The notes: generated by a model from the letters alone, not told the origin. Shown: positions 1 to 9,399, counted from the stretch's first letter. The stretch: 64,000 bases of DNA from Peribacillus frigoritolerans (GCF_040250305.1 NZ_CP158190.1:3442001-3506000); one strand, 5' to 3'. Made by a program: numbers and translations.

Positions 1-72
1 CATGAAATCAATTTCAGGTATGGTAAGAGGCGGATTCGCTTTATTAATCAGCTTCCCTCTTCTATTTTTCAT
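1..72 (-). CDS. possible N-terminus of an unidentified protein, cut by the window edge
   Basis: A frame opens with ATG at 72 and stays open for all 24 codons to the window edge, starting MKNRRGKLINKANPP. An extended -10-like element (TGG then TATTAT, 103-108 on the minus strand) lies just upstream, and the direction agrees with ypeQ-ypeP. The family is not recognised. The opposite strand also has a 34-codon hydrophobic frame (2-106), and only one of the two is likely to be real. The minus-strand reading is preferred because of the promoter-like element and gene direction, but confidence is low. Confidence 0.35.
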   Translation of the reverse strand, partial: MKNRRGKLINKANPPLTIPEIDFM

Positions 73-155
73 TGCTCTCACACTTTTCTCTATTTTTTAC
101 CTATAATACCATATCCTTCATGACATTGTGTCTTAATGTAAACAATTTTTGGCAC

Positions 156-341
156 TTAAGTTCGGTCACTAAGTTCATTGCCCAGCCGTTTTAATTTTTC
201 ACCAACCGTACATTCTGAAATACAAAACTGATGGGCATATGTACGCCCCTTCTCTTTTCGAAAATGCTTTCGTAAAAAACAATCCTGACAAAATGAAGCG
301 AGAACATCTTCCACTTCTTCATATATTTTTTTCCTGTTCAT
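156..341 (-). CDS. ypeQ: YpeQ-like small zinc-finger protein
   Basis: This is a 61-residue protein with Cys18-x2-Cys21 and Cys40-x3-Cys44, spaced as in the zinc-finger domain of the YpeQ family. The molecular role of the family is unknown, and zinc binding is inferred from the cysteines. A good ribosome site (AAAGGAG) precedes the ATG and lies inside the end of ypeP, whose stop is only 5 bases upstream. The two genes are therefore likely cotranscribed and translationally coupled. Synteny with B. subtilis ypeP-ypeQ supports the name. Confidence 0.8.
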   Translation of the reverse strand: MNRKKIYEEVEDVLASFCQDCFLRKHFRKEKGRTYAHQFCISECTVGEKLKRLGNELSDRT

Positions 342-346
342 TGTTG

Positions 347-1090
347 TTATGGCTCCTTTGGCTCAGCAATCTCTATTTTGCTGAAAATGGCTTTTCCCTG
401 CAGTGCAAGTGTTGCCAGGCGATCAGCTTCCTGATTTTCCTTCCGAGAAATTGGCTTGCAGACCGGAATGATCTTTAATTTATCCAGTTTCGCTTCAATG
501 CGGTCCAGCCATTTATTTAAGTTTTCTTCCATACAGGGCCATTCACCGGAAAGTTGATTTAAGACAACTAGAGAATCCCCTTTAAAGACACAGCTTTGAT
601 GGTGGACCCCAAGTTCTTCCATCTGTTTGACCGCTTCATGAAAGGCCGCATATTCAGCTTCATTATTGGATTCGAATTGGTCCAATTTCACGTTGGTGCG
701 TAACCGCCAGAACTTCTTACCTTGACGAAAATAAATCGCTACACCGAGTCCTGCCACCTTTTCACCTTTTTGAAAACCGCCATCAAAAAAAACCGTCACA
801 TCCTGCGGCTCTTCCTCAACTTCCGTCAGGAGTTTCTTTAGCTCTTTCTTCGTCCATGTTGTATCGAATTCATCCTTGAATTCCACTTCTTTCAGCCTTC
901 CTGCCTTTTCAAGGTCTTCCGTAATGACCAGTGCAGTCCCGGCATCAAGCCAATCCGAAACGAAATCGGCAGATGGTTTTTTTGAAGCATGATATGTCCA
1001 TTGCATAATTACCTTCAAAGATTTCCAGCTCCTTATCCATTCACCATTCATGAAGAACAGCTTACAATTTTCATACCTTTTTTTCGTCAT
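347..1090 (-). CDS. ypeP: YpeP, RNase H-like protein
   Basis: The 247-residue protein has an N-terminal region of about 95 residues of unknown fold, followed by an RNase H-like domain. The four acidic catalytic positions are present: Asp103 in FFDGG, Glu146 in NNEAEY, Asp172 in KGDS and Asp223 in QEADRLA. RNase H folds with this set cut the RNA strand of RNA/DNA hybrids using two metal ions; whether this protein does so is not shown here. It runs with ypeQ and diverges from a second RNase H-like gene at 1239, so two paralogous folds sit back to back. Confidence 0.85.
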   Translation of the reverse strand: MTKKRYENCKLFFMNGEWIRSWKSLKVIMQWTYHASKKPSADFVSDWLDAGTALVITEDLEKAGRLKEVEFKDEFDTTWTKKELKKLLTEVEEEPQDVTVFFDGGFQKGEKVAGLGVAIYFRQGKKFWRLRTNVKLDQFESNNEAEYAAFHEAVKQMEELGVHHQSCVFKGDSLVVLNQLSGEWPCMEENLNKWLDRIEAKLDKLKIIPVCKPISRKENQEADRLATLALQGKAIFSKIEIAEPKEP

Positions 1091-1238
1091 ACCCTTTATA
1101 ATATATTGTAAGCATTTGAATCACTCTTTTTAATTATAGTTCCCATATCAGCCTGAAATTCTCATGTTTCAATCTTATTTTATATGAAACGTTTTTTATT
1201 AAGGCATATTGACAGTTAAACTCGAGGAGGAGCATATA

Positions 1239-1652
1239 TTGATCGAAGTGTATATTGATGGTGCCAGTGCGGGCAATCCCGGGCCGAGCGGCGCAGGTGT
1301 TTTCATAAATAATAACGGTGTGGTCGAGAGGCATTCATTTCCGCTTGGAAATATGGAAAACCATGAAGCGGAGTACCATGCTTTAATCAAAGCATTGGAA
1401 ATTTGTGTAGCCAATAAGTATCAAATCGTTTCTTTCCGTACTGACTCCCAAGCCATCAACCAGGCCATTGAAAAAAGATTTGCAAAAAATAAGTATGCGA
1501 TATTGCTGGAACGGGCGCTAAAGCTTTCCGACGAGCTTGAATTATTTTTCATTAAATGGATTCCAAACCTCGAAAACAAGTCCGCGGATGAATTGGCGAG
1601 ACGGGCCATTCGCATGAATAAGGCTGAGGAAATTCATGAACAAGACAGCTGA
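1239..1652 (+). CDS. ypdQ: YpdQ-like RNase HI family protein
   Basis: This is a compact RNase HI-type protein of 137 residues, using a TTG start at 1239. That start has GAGGAGGAG six bases upstream, whereas the earlier in-frame TTG at 1209 has no ribosome site. Catalytic acidic residues are Asp7 (YIDGAS), Glu45 (NHEAEY), Asp69 (RTDS) and Asp117 (SADELA). The basic substrate-handle region of E. coli RNase HI is absent, as is usual in Bacillus YpdQ. The 3' end overlaps the start of the EamA transporter by 17 bases, so the two are probably coupled. True nuclease activity is uncertain for this family. Confidence 0.85.
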   Translation: MIEVYIDGASAGNPGPSGAGVFINNNGVVERHSFPLGNMENHEAEYHALIKALEICVANKYQIVSFRTDSQAINQAIEKRFAKNKYAILLERALKLSDELELFFIKWIPNLENKSADELARRAIRMNKAEEIHEQDS

Positions 1653-2544
1653 TTTTTCGTTATTATTCGTTGTATTCATCTGGGGTGTCACTTTTGTCAT
1701 GGTTCAAAATGCCCTATCATTTCTTGACCCATTCACGTTTAATGCCGTCCGTTTCTTCATGGCCTTCGTTTTCTTGCTCATTCCTTACATATCGACTTTA
1801 CACAAAAAGGGGAAAACTTGGAATAAGGGCCTCATCATAGCCGGGTTTCATATTGGGGTTTGGCTTTTTCTGGGATATGGGCTTCAAACGATCGGATTGA
1901 ATTATACGACTCCTGCCAAGACAGGCTTCATTACAGGATTAAGTGTCGTCATGGTACCTGTTTTTTCCTTGCTGCTTTTAAAACATCGGCTTTCCCGCAA
2001 TACAATGATCGGTGTCGCAGCGGCAACCATTGGGCTTTATCTAATGACTTTCGCTGACCGCTCCAATTTGAATATCGGTGATTTACTGGTATTTTTATGC
2101 GCAATCAGTTTTGCCATGCAGATCATTACTACCGCTAGATATGCCAAGACCCTACCCGCCTTACCGTTGACGCTGATTCAGGTTTCGACCGTATCTTTAT
2201 TATCATTTGTTTCAGCCTTCATTTTCAACGAGAATCATTCCGTCATCTTCAGCCCAGAGGTCATGTTAAAGAAGGATGTATGGACTGCTTTATTGGTTAC
2301 TGCAGCCCTTGCCACGGCGTTCGCCTTTTTCGCTCAAACCTTCTTCCAAGCCTATACGACACCTACAAGAGTGGCGCTGATCTTTTCAATGGAACCGGTT
2401 TTTGCTGCGTTATCCTCATACATATTGATAGGGGAAAAATTGACTACCGCCTCCATCATCGGCTGCGCATTCATTTTCTTGGGAATGATATTCGCTGAAC
2501 TGCCTGTTAAGAAAAAGAAACAGGTGACACAGGAGCTTTCTTAA
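1636..2544 (+). CDS. EamA/DMT-family membrane transporter
   Basis: The 302-residue protein is almost entirely hydrophobic, with about ten membrane segments arranged as two EamA repeats (residues about 5-140 and 150-290). Members of the drug/metabolite transporter superfamily export metabolites, amino acids or drugs; the substrate cannot be read from sequence. The start overlaps the RNase H-like gene upstream, and GAGGAAATTC precedes the ATG. A bidirectional terminator follows 16 bases after the stop. Confidence 0.85.
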   Translation: MNKTADFSLLFVVFIWGVTFVMVQNALSFLDPFTFNAVRFFMAFVFLLIPYISTLHKKGKTWNKGLIIAGFHIGVWLFLGYGLQTIGLNYTTPAKTGFITGLSVVMVPVFSLLLLKHRLSRNTMIGVAAATIGLYLMTFADRSNLNIGDLLVFLCAISFAMQIITTARYAKTLPALPLTLIQVSTVSLLSFVSAFIFNENHSVIFSPEVMLKKDVWTALLVTAALATAFAFFAQTFFQAYTTPTRVALIFSMEPVFAALSSYILIGEKLTTASIIGCAFIFLGMIFAELPVKKKKQVTQELS

Positions 2545-2560
2545 AATAGCCCAATAAAAC

Positions 2561-2597
2561 AAATCGGACTTCTAAGTTATGAAGTCCGATTTATTTT
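2561..2597. terminator. bidirectional intrinsic terminator
   Basis: A perfect 12-bp inverted repeat (AAATCGGACTTC and its complement) has an 8-base loop and A/T runs on both sides. It ends the EamA gene on the plus strand and, reading the other way, the 97-residue gene. Confidence 0.85.
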
Positions 2598-2884
2598 AGC
2601 AGCCCCTGTTCTTTTGCAAACGATACCGCTGCACTACGCGTTTCAATGCCATTTTGTTTTAAGTTTTCCAAAAAGGAAATATAGAAGCTGCCATCAAAAT
2701 TCTTTTGTACCTTCAATGTCAATTCTATTGCTGCATTGACTAAAATATCACTTGCATCCGTGTAGCGCTTACCAAAATAAATAAAACCAATAGCGTCATT
2801 ACCAAAAGTGAAACCCTTACCTTCTAAAAAACTAACATACTCTTCAGTTGATTTCGCCACTTCTGCATCCACTCCATACTTCAT
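2591..2884 (-). CDS. conserved small protein of unknown function (possibly DUF6123)
   Basis: The product is a 97-residue soluble protein without membrane segments, signal peptide or cysteines. Its ELTLKVQKNFDGSFYISFLE stretch looks like a compact helical domain. From memory it resembles a short Bacillaceae family (DUF6123), but this was not checked. The ribosome site is weak (TAAGG close to the ATG). It sits between terminators at 2561 and 2955, so it is probably monocistronic. No function can be assigned. Confidence 0.6.
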   Translation of the reverse strand: MKYGVDAEVAKSTEEYVSFLEGKGFTFGNDAIGFIYFGKRYTDASDILVNAAIELTLKVQKNFDGSFYISFLENLKQNGIETRSAAVSFAKEQGLLK

Positions 2885-2954
2885 GCCTTATTTTCATCTT
2901 ACCGTATATCAAAGATTTTGACTATCCATTTTTCGACAAAAAAATCACCGTACA

Positions 2955-2984
2955 AAATAAAGGAGCTCCCATTGGGAAGCTCCG
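2955..2984 (-). terminator. terminator of the YpcP exonuclease gene
   Basis: The hairpin GGAGCTTCCC/GGGAGCTCC is followed on the minus strand by TTTATTTTG. It begins 10 bases after the exonuclease stop codon. Confidence 0.75.
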
Positions 2985-2993
2985 CTTGTTTGT

Positions 2994-3869
2994 TTAGATC
3001 ATTCGCAGTAAAGCCCTGAATTCATGATCCCTAGCCAGATTTTTGACCTTCTCGCGATCATACTGATAGACCGCATCGTCCAAAGAACATGAAATTGGTA
3101 CATCACATTTTATTTCTGCTAGCTTTCTGGATAAATGAAGCATATCGACGGCGGATTCAATTTTAGCCCTCTGCCCATTCGTCAATGAAGCAACATTTTC
3201 AAGAATCCCTTCGATACTTTGATACTGGATCAATAATTTCAACGCTGTCTTTTCCCCAATTCCTTTAACTCCGGGATAGTTATCAGCTGTATCACCCATT
3301 AAAGCTTTTAAATCGATCATTTGTCTTGGTGTGATCCCTTTCCATTCAAAAAAGCTATCGGGATTATGCACCTCATAGTTACCATACCCTTTTTTTAACA
3401 AAAGTACGGAAATGTTTTCATCTATTAACTGAAGCATATCTTGATCGCCAGTCAATATACCCACCCGGCTATGTTGGGCAGATGCCTTGGCAATTGTCCC
3501 GATACAGTCATCCGCCTCATATCCAGAGAGCCCTATGTTAGGGATATCAAATGCTTCAACCGCTTTTTTCGCCAGGTCGAATTGAGGTATCATTTCGACT
3601 GGAGCTTCTGATCGATTAGCCTTGTATCCATCAAATAATTCATTTCTGAAGGTCTTGCTGCCCATATCCCAGCACACCGCTACATGACTGGGTGAAAAGT
3701 GATTCACCGCCGTCAGCATATGCTTCAAAAAACCTTGAACGGCATTGGTTGGTATGCCTTTCGAGTTAATCATGAATTGACCAGTAACAGCCGTTGCATA
3801 AAAAGCTCTAAATAAAAGCGCCATCCCATCGACAAGCATAAAGGAAGTATGCTGCTCGTTTTCTTTCAT
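2994..3869 (-). CDS. ypcP: YpcP, 5'-3' exonuclease
   Basis: This is a stand-alone 5'-3' exonuclease of the DNA polymerase I N-terminal (FEN) family, about 291 residues. Conserved acidic metal-binding clusters are visible: MLVDGMALLFRAF near the start, GYEADDCIGTIA, GILTGDQDMLQ and LMGDTADNYPGV. The helix-hairpin-helix stretch GVKGIGEKTALKLL also fits. Such enzymes trim RNA primers and flaps on lagging-strand DNA and can partly substitute for PolA. The start is placed at the ATG nine bases after AGAGGTGAT. A GTG six bases upstream (3875) and an ATG at 3905 are alternatives, the latter without a ribosome site. Confidence 0.88.
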   Translation of the reverse strand: MKENEQHTSFMLVDGMALLFRAFYATAVTGQFMINSKGIPTNAVQGFLKHMLTAVNHFSPSHVAVCWDMGSKTFRNELFDGYKANRSEAPVEMIPQFDLAKKAVEAFDIPNIGLSGYEADDCIGTIAKASAQHSRVGILTGDQDMLQLIDENISVLLLKKGYGNYEVHNPDSFFEWKGITPRQMIDLKALMGDTADNYPGVKGIGEKTALKLLIQYQSIEGILENVASLTNGQRAKIESAVDMLHLSRKLAEIKCDVPISCSLDDAVYQYDREKVKNLARDHEFRALLRMI

Positions 3870-3954
3870 TAACACATTATCACCTCTATCATGATGTACT
3901 TCCATTTTAACATAACCGTCCCCTTTTTTAAGGATCGTTTAATTGGAAAAAATA

Positions 3955-4782
3955 TTATTCAATTGGATTATCATCGTAGGAGATCCAGTCACTGAAACTG
4001 CCAATATAAATCTTCACATCTTTAAAGCCCGCTTCTTTCAGAGCGATATAATTTGGTGATGCCGTTACACCTGAACCGCAGTACACAATGATTTCCTTAT
4101 CATTACCGATGCCTGTGAAATTTGACTGAAGATCTTCCTTCTTTTTAAAATAGCCATTTTCCAGAACGTTCGTCCACACCTTATTTACGGCACCAGGTAT
4201 ACGGCCGGCTTTTTTATCTATCGGCTCTTCAATTCCCTCGTAGCGTTTAGATTCCCTTGAATCGATTAAAATGACATCGTCTGGCCTATTTATTGTGTAA
4301 TTCTTTACTGTTTGAAAAGAAGCAAAAACGGACTCATTTAAATCGATATGATATTCTGCTGGCACATAATTCGTTTGATTCGAGTCAATGGGATAGCCTG
4401 CATCACTCCAGGCGCGATATCCCCCGTTAAGAACAAAAACTTTCCGATGCCCAAGGTAGCTCAGCAGCCAAGCAAACCTGGAAGCAAAAGAACCTTCGCC
4501 GCCATCATAAGCAATAAGTACCGTATCGTTGGTGATTCCATTTGATTCCAGTTTACCTTTAATGGTTTCCAGGTCAGGAAGAGGATGTCTACCGCCATGT
4601 TCTTTAACCTGACCCGATAAGTCCTTTTCTAGATCGAAATAAACAGCGCCGGAAATATGGTCTTTTTTGTATGCCTTATACCCTGCATCAGGAGTGCCTA
4701 GCTGAAAGCGGCAGTCACAAATTCTAATATCATTGGAATTCAACAACGGCAACAGCTCTTCTTTTTCGATTAATAAACTCAT
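3955..4782 (-). CDS. sulfurtransferase with two rhodanese domains
   Basis: The 275-residue enzyme has tandem rhodanese domains (about 1-125 inactive and 150-270 catalytic). Cys235 in the loop CGSGVTAS would carry the persulfide. That loop is closer to 3-mercaptopyruvate sulfurtransferases (CGSGVTAC) than to thiosulfate sulfurtransferases, so mercaptopyruvate is the more likely donor; this is inference. It lies 12 bases downstream of the nucleotidyltransferase gene and shares its direction, so it may be the last gene of the dynA transcript. The ribosome site is AAGGGG before the ATG. Confidence 0.85.
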   Translation of the reverse strand: MSLLIEKEELLPLLNSNDIRICDCRFQLGTPDAGYKAYKKDHISGAVYFDLEKDLSGQVKEHGGRHPLPDLETIKGKLESNGITNDTVLIAYDGGEGSFASRFAWLLSYLGHRKVFVLNGGYRAWSDAGYPIDSNQTNYVPAEYHIDLNESVFASFQTVKNYTINRPDDVILIDSRESKRYEGIEEPIDKKAGRIPGAVNKVWTNVLENGYFKKKEDLQSNFTGIGNDKEIIVYCGSGVTASPNYIALKEAGFKDVKIYIGSFSDWISYDDNPIE

Positions 4783-4794
4783 CTGTATAACCCC

Positions 4795-5556
4795 TTACTT
4801 CAAAATGGCCCAAATTAAATCATTAAGCTCCGTTTCCATGCTCTTCCCTTGATGTAGCTTAGTTATCTCATTCTTTAAGGAAATTGATTTCCCTTCTAAT
4901 AGCGAAAGATTCTTTTCACTTTCATTGTCGCTTATACATTCTTCCATTTGTTTTGCCTTGAATATCCGGGTCATCCCGGTTTTCAATTCTTGATCAATTG
5001 AAACCAAATCTAGTAATTCCCACACCGATAAAGGTGGCAGCGAACCCCGTTGGATGATATATTCCAAGATTAAATATGAACGGAATACTTGTACCCATAT
5101 TTTTAGTTCTTTTCTTTTGGATTCCCTTGTTTTTGTCAATTGTTGAAGATTGTCGCTCATCATCCGATAATAATGATGCCCCAGTGCCTTTTTGGAATAG
5201 CAATCCGCTATCAAACCATTCATCTTCCTATAATAATCGGGATGCATAATCAACTTGATTTGCGACTGAAATAATTCAAATAAAGCAGGATTACTCTTTA
5301 AGGTAAGACGTGATGATTTAAATAGATCCCAGCCTTCCATGTCAAATTGGCCTTCTTTCAATTGAATGACTTCAACTGGCTGACTTAAGCTGAGGTATGC
5401 TCGCTTATCATTATGAACATATATAAATCGAACATCATAATCAGATTGGCCTGATGATAAACCAAAAGAATGGCTGCCAGTAACAGCAGCCATCAAAATG
5501 GTCATATCCTCATTCTTTTCCAGGTATCTCAATTCTGAAATAAGGTTTTCTTTCAT
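4795..5556 (-). CDS. YcgL/RlaP-family nucleotidyltransferase-like protein
   Basis: The protein has 253 residues. Its N-terminal third carries the polymerase-beta-type signature GSHSFGLSSGQSDYDVRF, with Gly27-Ser28 and the metal-binding pair Asp39/Asp41. The rest is helical, as in the YcgL/RlaP family. These proteins are predicted to transfer nucleotides; substrates are unknown. The ATG lies 15 bases after the dynA stop, with GAGG as ribosome site, so it is very likely translated from the dynA mRNA. Confidence 0.8.
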   Translation of the reverse strand: MKENLISELRYLEKNEDMTILMAAVTGSHSFGLSSGQSDYDVRFIYVHNDKRAYLSLSQPVEVIQLKEGQFDMEGWDLFKSSRLTLKSNPALFELFQSQIKLIMHPDYYRKMNGLIADCYSKKALGHHYYRMMSDNLQQLTKTRESKRKELKIWVQVFRSYLILEYIIQRGSLPPLSVWELLDLVSIDQELKTGMTRIFKAKQMEECISDNESEKNLSLLEGKSISLKNEITKLHQGKSMETELNDLIWAILK

Positions 5557-5571
5557 GAATGAACCTCGTTT

Positions 5572-8500
5572 CTATTTCGAATGCATTTTTGCCAATTCAG
5601 CAACAGCATTTTCATAATACGGTAAATCGACCGTTTCCTCCAATGCTGCACGTAAGCCTGCAAAGATATCCGATATTTCCGTCTTAAACTCTTTTTGAAT
5701 CGCGAGTAACTCTTGATCGAGGACTTCATTATACATTTCGAAAATCCGCTCACCCTGTTCTTTAACATAAATAAGGGCAGGTTCATCCAAACGCTTCTGA
5801 AGTCCTTCGCTCATTTTCGCTTTCTCATTTTTTTCAAAGAAAGATTTTGGATTTTTAAATAATGCCAATTCCTTTTTGAATTCCCCCGTATCCAATTGGG
5901 CAAAAGCTCCTGTAAATTCAATGGACTCCCTCTCATTAGGTTCATATGGCTGCAATGAAAGGGTTCTTCTTACTTTTTGCATTTGCTGAAGCAAACTTCC
6001 CTGTTTCTCATTCAGTAATTTATTTACGAACATTTCCGTCCTTAATGCCGTTGCCCGCATTTCCTGGGCAAGGTCAAAGCCTAACGCATCCATTAAGTTC
6101 TTCATCGATTGCTTTAGGACAATTTTCAGATCGCCTCCATCATCTTTTAAAACAGCCGGATTGAACGATTCTTTAAAGAAATCATTAAACCGGAAGAAGA
6201 CTCGTTGTTTACTATAGAAAGTCAATTCGTCGACTTCTTTTTTCAAACGTTGCTTTTCTGCATCCCCTTTAATGACTGAGAGGAGTTCCGAAATGGACTG
6301 TGCCTCTTGAGAAAGGGTCTCAAGGGCTTTTTGTTTCGCTTTCTCATCTTGCCTGGAAGCTGTAATTACATCTCGTAGCAGTTCTTCCGTTCTTTTTACT
6401 GCCGCTTGAGCCGATTCAATTGCAAGTCCAGTTAAATCGTTTTCTATGAAAGAATCGAATTGGCCTTGGAATTCCGAGATTCCGCTATTAGGAAGGAACG
6501 AATGCTTAAATGAACCAGGCGTTTGTTTTTCCATCAACGCTCCCTTACTCGTAAGCGGGAACAGTTTTGGAAAACGGATTCCGAATCCATTCAATTGATC
6601 TGTGACATAATCCATCACTTCGTCCAATTCGTCAGTGGTTTGTGCCAGATCGACGGCATTGACAATGAAAAACATCTTATCCATAGCGAATGAATCTTTC
6701 ACACGTCCAAGTTGTATCAAGAACTCCCTGTCTGCCCGTGAGAATGGGTGATTATAATAGGTCACAAAAAGGATGGCATCCGAATTCTTAATATATTCGA
6801 AAGCTGCTCCTGTATGTCGTGCATTTATCGAATCCGCCCCAGGCGTGTCAACAAGGACCATCCCCTGCTTAGTCATTTCACAGTCATAACGCAATTCAAT
6901 CAGATCAACAAGACATGACTTGGACTCTTCTGCAGCAAAACGTTTAAATCCTTCAAGATCTACCGTAACCACATTTCCTAAATCATTTTGGTACTCAGGC
7001 AGTCCTTGATGAAACGCCCTTAGAAAGGATAAATGAGTCTTCCCCTTATCAACTTCCCCAGCCTTCGCAATGATTTGCCCTGCTAGTTGGAGGGCTTCAT
7101 CTAGAGTCTTTGCCGATTTATCAAAAGCTGCCAAGGCCAGGCTTACATCTTCCAACAGCATCGCTTCGGTCTTTAATTTGACGGTTGCCGTTCCATGTGG
7201 ATGCTCAGCGTCCGAAGACATGATTTTGTTGATTGCCGCAGTTGTCGGATTTGGTGAAACAGGAAGGACGCTTTCTCCCATCAACGCATTGGCGAAGGAA
7301 GATTTGCCCGCACTGAATGCACCGAAGAGGGCAACCGTGAACGTCTGCTGTTCCAAGCGATTTGCCTTCTCTTTCAATTCCTTATAAAGTGATTGAAATC
7401 CTCTCAAAGGTTGTATCAGCTTGGCCGCCTGATTCAAACTCGCTGCAGTCTCCATCAGCTTTTCTTTTCCGCGTAAATCAGCAGCATCAGATGAAGAAAC
7501 TGTCACGGAAGGTACAGCTTCCTTGTTTTCTTTATCATGATCACTTTCAGGTTGTTCGTTGACAGACCTTGAATTACTTCCTTTATCGGTTTTCATGATT
7601 TTGACCGTAATATTTTTTTCCTCTTCATTCCATTGAGTTAAAAGCATATCAATATCGCGTTCATCGACTAATGATTCAGTTTGATTTGCAATGGCCTCTA
7701 AACGCTCCGTTTGGTAAACGATTTCCGCGTTCATCGCAGCAGTAACTTTAAGTGCTTCCGCAAATTCAGAATAACCTTCAAGCTCCTTATCGATGGATAT
7801 AGACTGCTGTTCCACTATTCCTTCCATAACGGTAACCATTTCATTCAAAAATCCTTCAGATACATCACGTGCTTTCTTTTTGATGGCTGATGCCAAATCA
7901 TTCGTATAGTTTAAAACGTATTCACCCGTAATATCGACTTGAGGCCTCAAAGAGTTTTTTATGTAAGATTCCGTTACCTCGATCTGAAGTGCCTGAGCCT
8001 TACCTTCAAGTGTTGAATCATGGATCTCCGCCTGATTAAGCATTTTAACGGCTAATTCTTTAAGATGCCATTCAAGCTGGGTTTTCACCTTTTCTTGTAG
8101 ATCGTTCAAGAACGCCTTGATACGCGCCTCACGTTCGGCATCCGTTTTTTTCTTGGCAAATAATAATCCCATTTTAAAGTCGGGCTGAGCGGATTCCAAG
8201 AAAGATTTACCTAGGTCCCGTGTTGCCGCGGGCATGATGTACGCACCTTTCAAAATCGTTTCTAATGCATCAGCATATTGGACCTTGATGTCCTCTATGC
8301 GTCCCGTTAATGATTTTTTTTCTTTCAATAGGCTGTCCACTTGATTCGTCAGGTGTACTCGTTCTTCATGAGGAAGTTCTGACAATACTTCAAAATCATC
8401 GGCATGTTCCTCTTCATACTGCTCCTTCAGCCAATTAAGATGCCTTTCGACAAGGGCATTAGCCGATTGCATGATGGCATCTTTGCCATCATTTAGACCT

Positions 8501-9285
8501 TTTCCAGCCATTTCATATATGAATTGCTTGACCACTTCTATTTCATTTTCACTATTGTTCAAGTCTCTTACGGAAGTATAAAAAACCCCATCAGGATATA
8601 CATTCCAGTTCGCAAATGCTTCAGAAACGGAAAGCTTGAAGTCTTGAAAGCTAAGCTCGTTCTCATCATGCTTATCAATCATATTGATAATTAAGTATGT
8701 CGGTTTTTCAGCCTCTAACAATTCTTTCGTGAATAGGAAGTTCACCTCTGATTGGACGTGATTGTAGTCCATGACATAGAAGACAACATCAGCTAGATGC
8801 AAGGCAGATTCCGTAGAAACTCTATGTGCATCATCGGTTGAATCAATCCCTGGCGTATCCATGATCGCACATGAATCCGGCAGTGAAAAATCATTGGAGC
8901 TTATCGTTATTGCCGATACTGAGTCTCCATCCTTGGCAAATTTCTTGACCTCTTTAAAATCATAAGGTGCAGGAAATAATACTGGTGGCTGATGATGGTA
9001 AAAGACCTTGGCATAGTCTTCCCCTTTTTGGACTTTTACCGTATTTGCACTCGTTGGAATCGGACTTGAAGGCAGTACTTGATCACCAAGGAAAAAATTG
9101 ATCATACTGGATTTCCCCGCTGAAAAATGCCCGCAAAAAGCAATGATGAACTCCTCATTATTCACTTTCATGATTAACTGTTTCAGTTTATCGGCATTGC
9201 CTGTATCACCTGCCGATTGAAATTTCTCATACATGGCAGTCAAAATCCCCAATTTGGACTGTTGCTTTAATGTTTCTTGAATCAT
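5572..9285 (-). CDS. dynA: DynA, double dynamin-like membrane GTPase
   Basis: This 1237-residue protein contains two fused dynamin-like units. P-loop 1 is GHFSAGKSS (residues 52-60) with switch motif DTPGID, and P-loop 2 is GAFSAGKSS near residue 658 with DTPGAD. Each unit is followed by long coiled-coil helices. B. subtilis DynA (YpbR, about 1190 residues) tethers and fuses membranes independently of nucleotide and helps protect against phage and membrane-pore stress. Length and architecture match. The ATG at 9285 has AAGGGG eight bases upstream. The terminator at 9400 isolates it from the small gene upstream. Confidence 0.95.
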   Translation of the reverse strand: MIQETLKQQSKLGILTAMYEKFQSAGDTGNADKLKQLIMKVNNEEFIIAFCGHFSAGKSSMINFFLGDQVLPSSPIPTSANTVKVQKGEDYAKVFYHHQPPVLFPAPYDFKEVKKFAKDGDSVSAITISSNDFSLPDSCAIMDTPGIDSTDDAHRVSTESALHLADVVFYVMDYNHVQSEVNFLFTKELLEAEKPTYLIINMIDKHDENELSFQDFKLSVSEAFANWNVYPDGVFYTSVRDLNNSENEIEVVKQFIYEMAGKGLNDGKDAIMQSANALVERHLNWLKEQYEEEHADDFEVLSELPHEERVHLTNQVDSLLKEKKSLTGRIEDIKVQYADALETILKGAYIMPAATRDLGKSFLESAQPDFKMGLLFAKKKTDAEREARIKAFLNDLQEKVKTQLEWHLKELAVKMLNQAEIHDSTLEGKAQALQIEVTESYIKNSLRPQVDITGEYVLNYTNDLASAIKKKARDVSEGFLNEMVTVMEGIVEQQSISIDKELEGYSEFAEALKVTAAMNAEIVYQTERLEAIANQTESLVDERDIDMLLTQWNEEEKNITVKIMKTDKGSNSRSVNEQPESDHDKENKEAVPSVTVSSSDAADLRGKEKLMETAASLNQAAKLIQPLRGFQSLYKELKEKANRLEQQTFTVALFGAFSAGKSSFANALMGESVLPVSPNPTTAAINKIMSSDAEHPHGTATVKLKTEAMLLEDVSLALAAFDKSAKTLDEALQLAGQIIAKAGEVDKGKTHLSFLRAFHQGLPEYQNDLGNVVTVDLEGFKRFAAEESKSCLVDLIELRYDCEMTKQGMVLVDTPGADSINARHTGAAFEYIKNSDAILFVTYYNHPFSRADREFLIQLGRVKDSFAMDKMFFIVNAVDLAQTTDELDEVMDYVTDQLNGFGIRFPKLFPLTSKGALMEKQTPGSFKHSFLPNSGISEFQGQFDSFIENDLTGLAIESAQAAVKRTEELLRDVITASRQDEKAKQKALETLSQEAQSISELLSVIKGDAEKQRLKKEVDELTFYSKQRVFFRFNDFFKESFNPAVLKDDGGDLKIVLKQSMKNLMDALGFDLAQEMRATALRTEMFVNKLLNEKQGSLLQQMQKVRRTLSLQPYEPNERESIEFTGAFAQLDTGEFKKELALFKNPKSFFEKNEKAKMSEGLQKRLDEPALIYVKEQGERIFEMYNEVLDQELLAIQKEFKTEISDIFAGLRAALEETVDLPYYENAVAELAKMHSK

Positions 9286-9399
9286 GAATCCATACCCCTT
9301 AATCTATCGTCATTTTGATATTCTTATTGTAAACGATTTCGTTTGTTATTCATACCATCAGCTTTATTTTTACTATATGATTCATTACAGTCCATGTTC

